Shown: one piece after another, positions 6,240 to 6,777 of the stretch | Layout: every line of letters begins with the position of its first letter | How positions within the stretch are numbered: position 1 is the first letter of the stretch | Source: Saprospiraceae bacterium | Lineage (GTDB): Bacteria; Bacteroidota; Bacteroidia; Chitinophagales; Saprospiraceae | Reading direction: 5' to 3' | Length of the DNA stretch: 6,777 nucleotides | Assembly: GCA_020630895.1 (NCBI GenBank) | Contig: JAHDII010000057.1 | Location: 8,075 to 14,851 of the forward strand | Program-made: the position numbers and the translations under genes | The notes under the pieces: model-generated | What the model was told of the DNA's origin: nothing | The model's database searches: none | What the model saw: the letters and a program-made list of their open reading frames with translations, nothing else

Positions 6240-6777
6240 CTAATCTAGCTCTTCATTGTAATATATTTTATAATAATGCATTCCTTTATCTGCATCAAAT
6301 CCTTTTTCCATAAAATTTTTAGTCGTCTCTATATCTTTCATGTCTAGTTTGAGCTGAACACCTGTATCTAGTTGGATAAAGCTTTTAATGTTCTTTTTTT
6401 CTTTTTGAACTACTACTCTAGAAATAGGTATTTCAGCAGGGATAGAAATATTGTAATCTTCTTGATATTGATTTTTATAATTTGAAAATTCTTCTTTTAA
6501 ATTATCATCGTTTTCAAATAAAGTAGATTTAAAATCATCATCACTGATATGTTCATTAAAATCAAAATAATTAATAGATTCACTTAAAAATTCTATTTGA
6601 TCTTTTTTTCCTGATTTTTCTCTAATCACTTCATCTGCAAAAGATCTACACATATCGATATATGATTTTGTATCATAATTTTTATCTTGTACATAATCCA
6701 TTCCTAAAAAAGCACTTTTCCAATATGCCGTATCATAATTATTATTATCTACAGAAAATAATCGATATCCGTCTTCA
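6240..6777 (-). CDS. Nucleoid-associated protein, NdpA/YejK family (5' end outside window)
   Basis: The C-terminal 178 residues are visible. The frame stays open to the window edge with no stop, so the gene begins beyond 6777, and the ATG at 6701 is internal. Upstream of that ATG the frame reads DGYRLFSVDNNNYDTAYWKS followed by AFLG, the expected YWK..FL motif of the family. Further matches are DQIEFLSESINYFDFNEH, F...VFE-like FKSTLFEND, an FKSFIQLD strand, and the C-terminal MEKGFDADKGMHYYKIYYNE, which closely resembles the conserved end of Bacteroidota nucleoid-associated proteins (PF04245). The family binds DNA and associates with the nucleoid, but its precise role in Bacteroidota is not established. 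Full length would be roughly 340-350 residues. No clear hairpin terminator is seen after its stop, so some read-through into the small exported-protein gene is possible. Confidence 0.88.
   Translation of the reverse strand, partial: EDGYRLFSVDNNNYDTAYWKSAFLGMDYVQDKNYDTKSYIDMCRSFADEVIREKSGKKDQIEFLSESINYFDFNEHISDDDFKSTLFENDDNLKEEFSNYKNQYQEDYNISIPAEIPISRVVVQKEKKNIKSFIQLDTGVQLKLDMKDIETTKNFMEKGFDADKGMHYYKIYYNEELD

Noticed and set aside
6240..6701. Complete 153-residue protein starting at the ATG at 6701
   Set aside because: The frame is open upstream to the window edge and encodes the conserved YWK..FL motif of the NdpA family, so the ATG is internal and the gene is partial.

Overview
The window looks like AT-rich chromosomal DNA of a member of the Bacteroidota, probably a marine flavobacterial or saprospirial lineage. 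Three things point there. A large secreted protein carries a C-terminal type IX secretion (T9SS) sorting domain. The partial gene at the right edge matches the Bacteroidota form of the nucleoid-associated NdpA/YejK family. Start codons are preceded by A/T-rich sequence rather than Shine-Dalgarno motifs. The genus cannot be fixed from the sequence.

Layout from left to right. A plus-strand gene for a cytoplasmic, cysteine-rich conserved protein of unknown function (65-661) converges on a minus-strand gene for a CmpX/MscS-related membrane protein with four internal TM repeats and no MscS beta domain (736-1917). A long gap (1918-2546) is not empty. It holds a decayed plus-strand N-terminal fragment of the tRNA methylthiotransferase gene mtaB (about 2072-2403), broken by frameshifts and stops, directly followed by a long hairpin that acts as terminator for the next minus-strand gene. 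That gene (2547-5369) encodes a 940-residue exported protein: a seven-bladed VCBS/FG-GAP propeller with calcium-type loops, an ASPIC/UnbV domain, Ig-like modules, an inserted beta-rich domain and a T9SS sorting tail. Next is a small exported protein of unknown function with a weak TonB-C-like look (5515-6033). Last is the C-terminal half of an NdpA/YejK-like gene running off the right edge (6240-6777).

The four intact or partial minus-strand genes share a strand but do not look like one operon. Three of them are followed by their own hairpin plus U-tract, and gaps are 140-630 bases. In the two imperfect hairpins the non-Watson-Crick positions become G-U pairs only in minus-strand RNA, which fixes their direction. 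I see no shared pathway among the genes, no CRISPR array, no intact mobile element, no RNA gene and no defence system. The most informative hidden feature is the mtaB relic. The most interesting protein architecture is the domain nested inside an Ig-like fold in the T9SS cargo.
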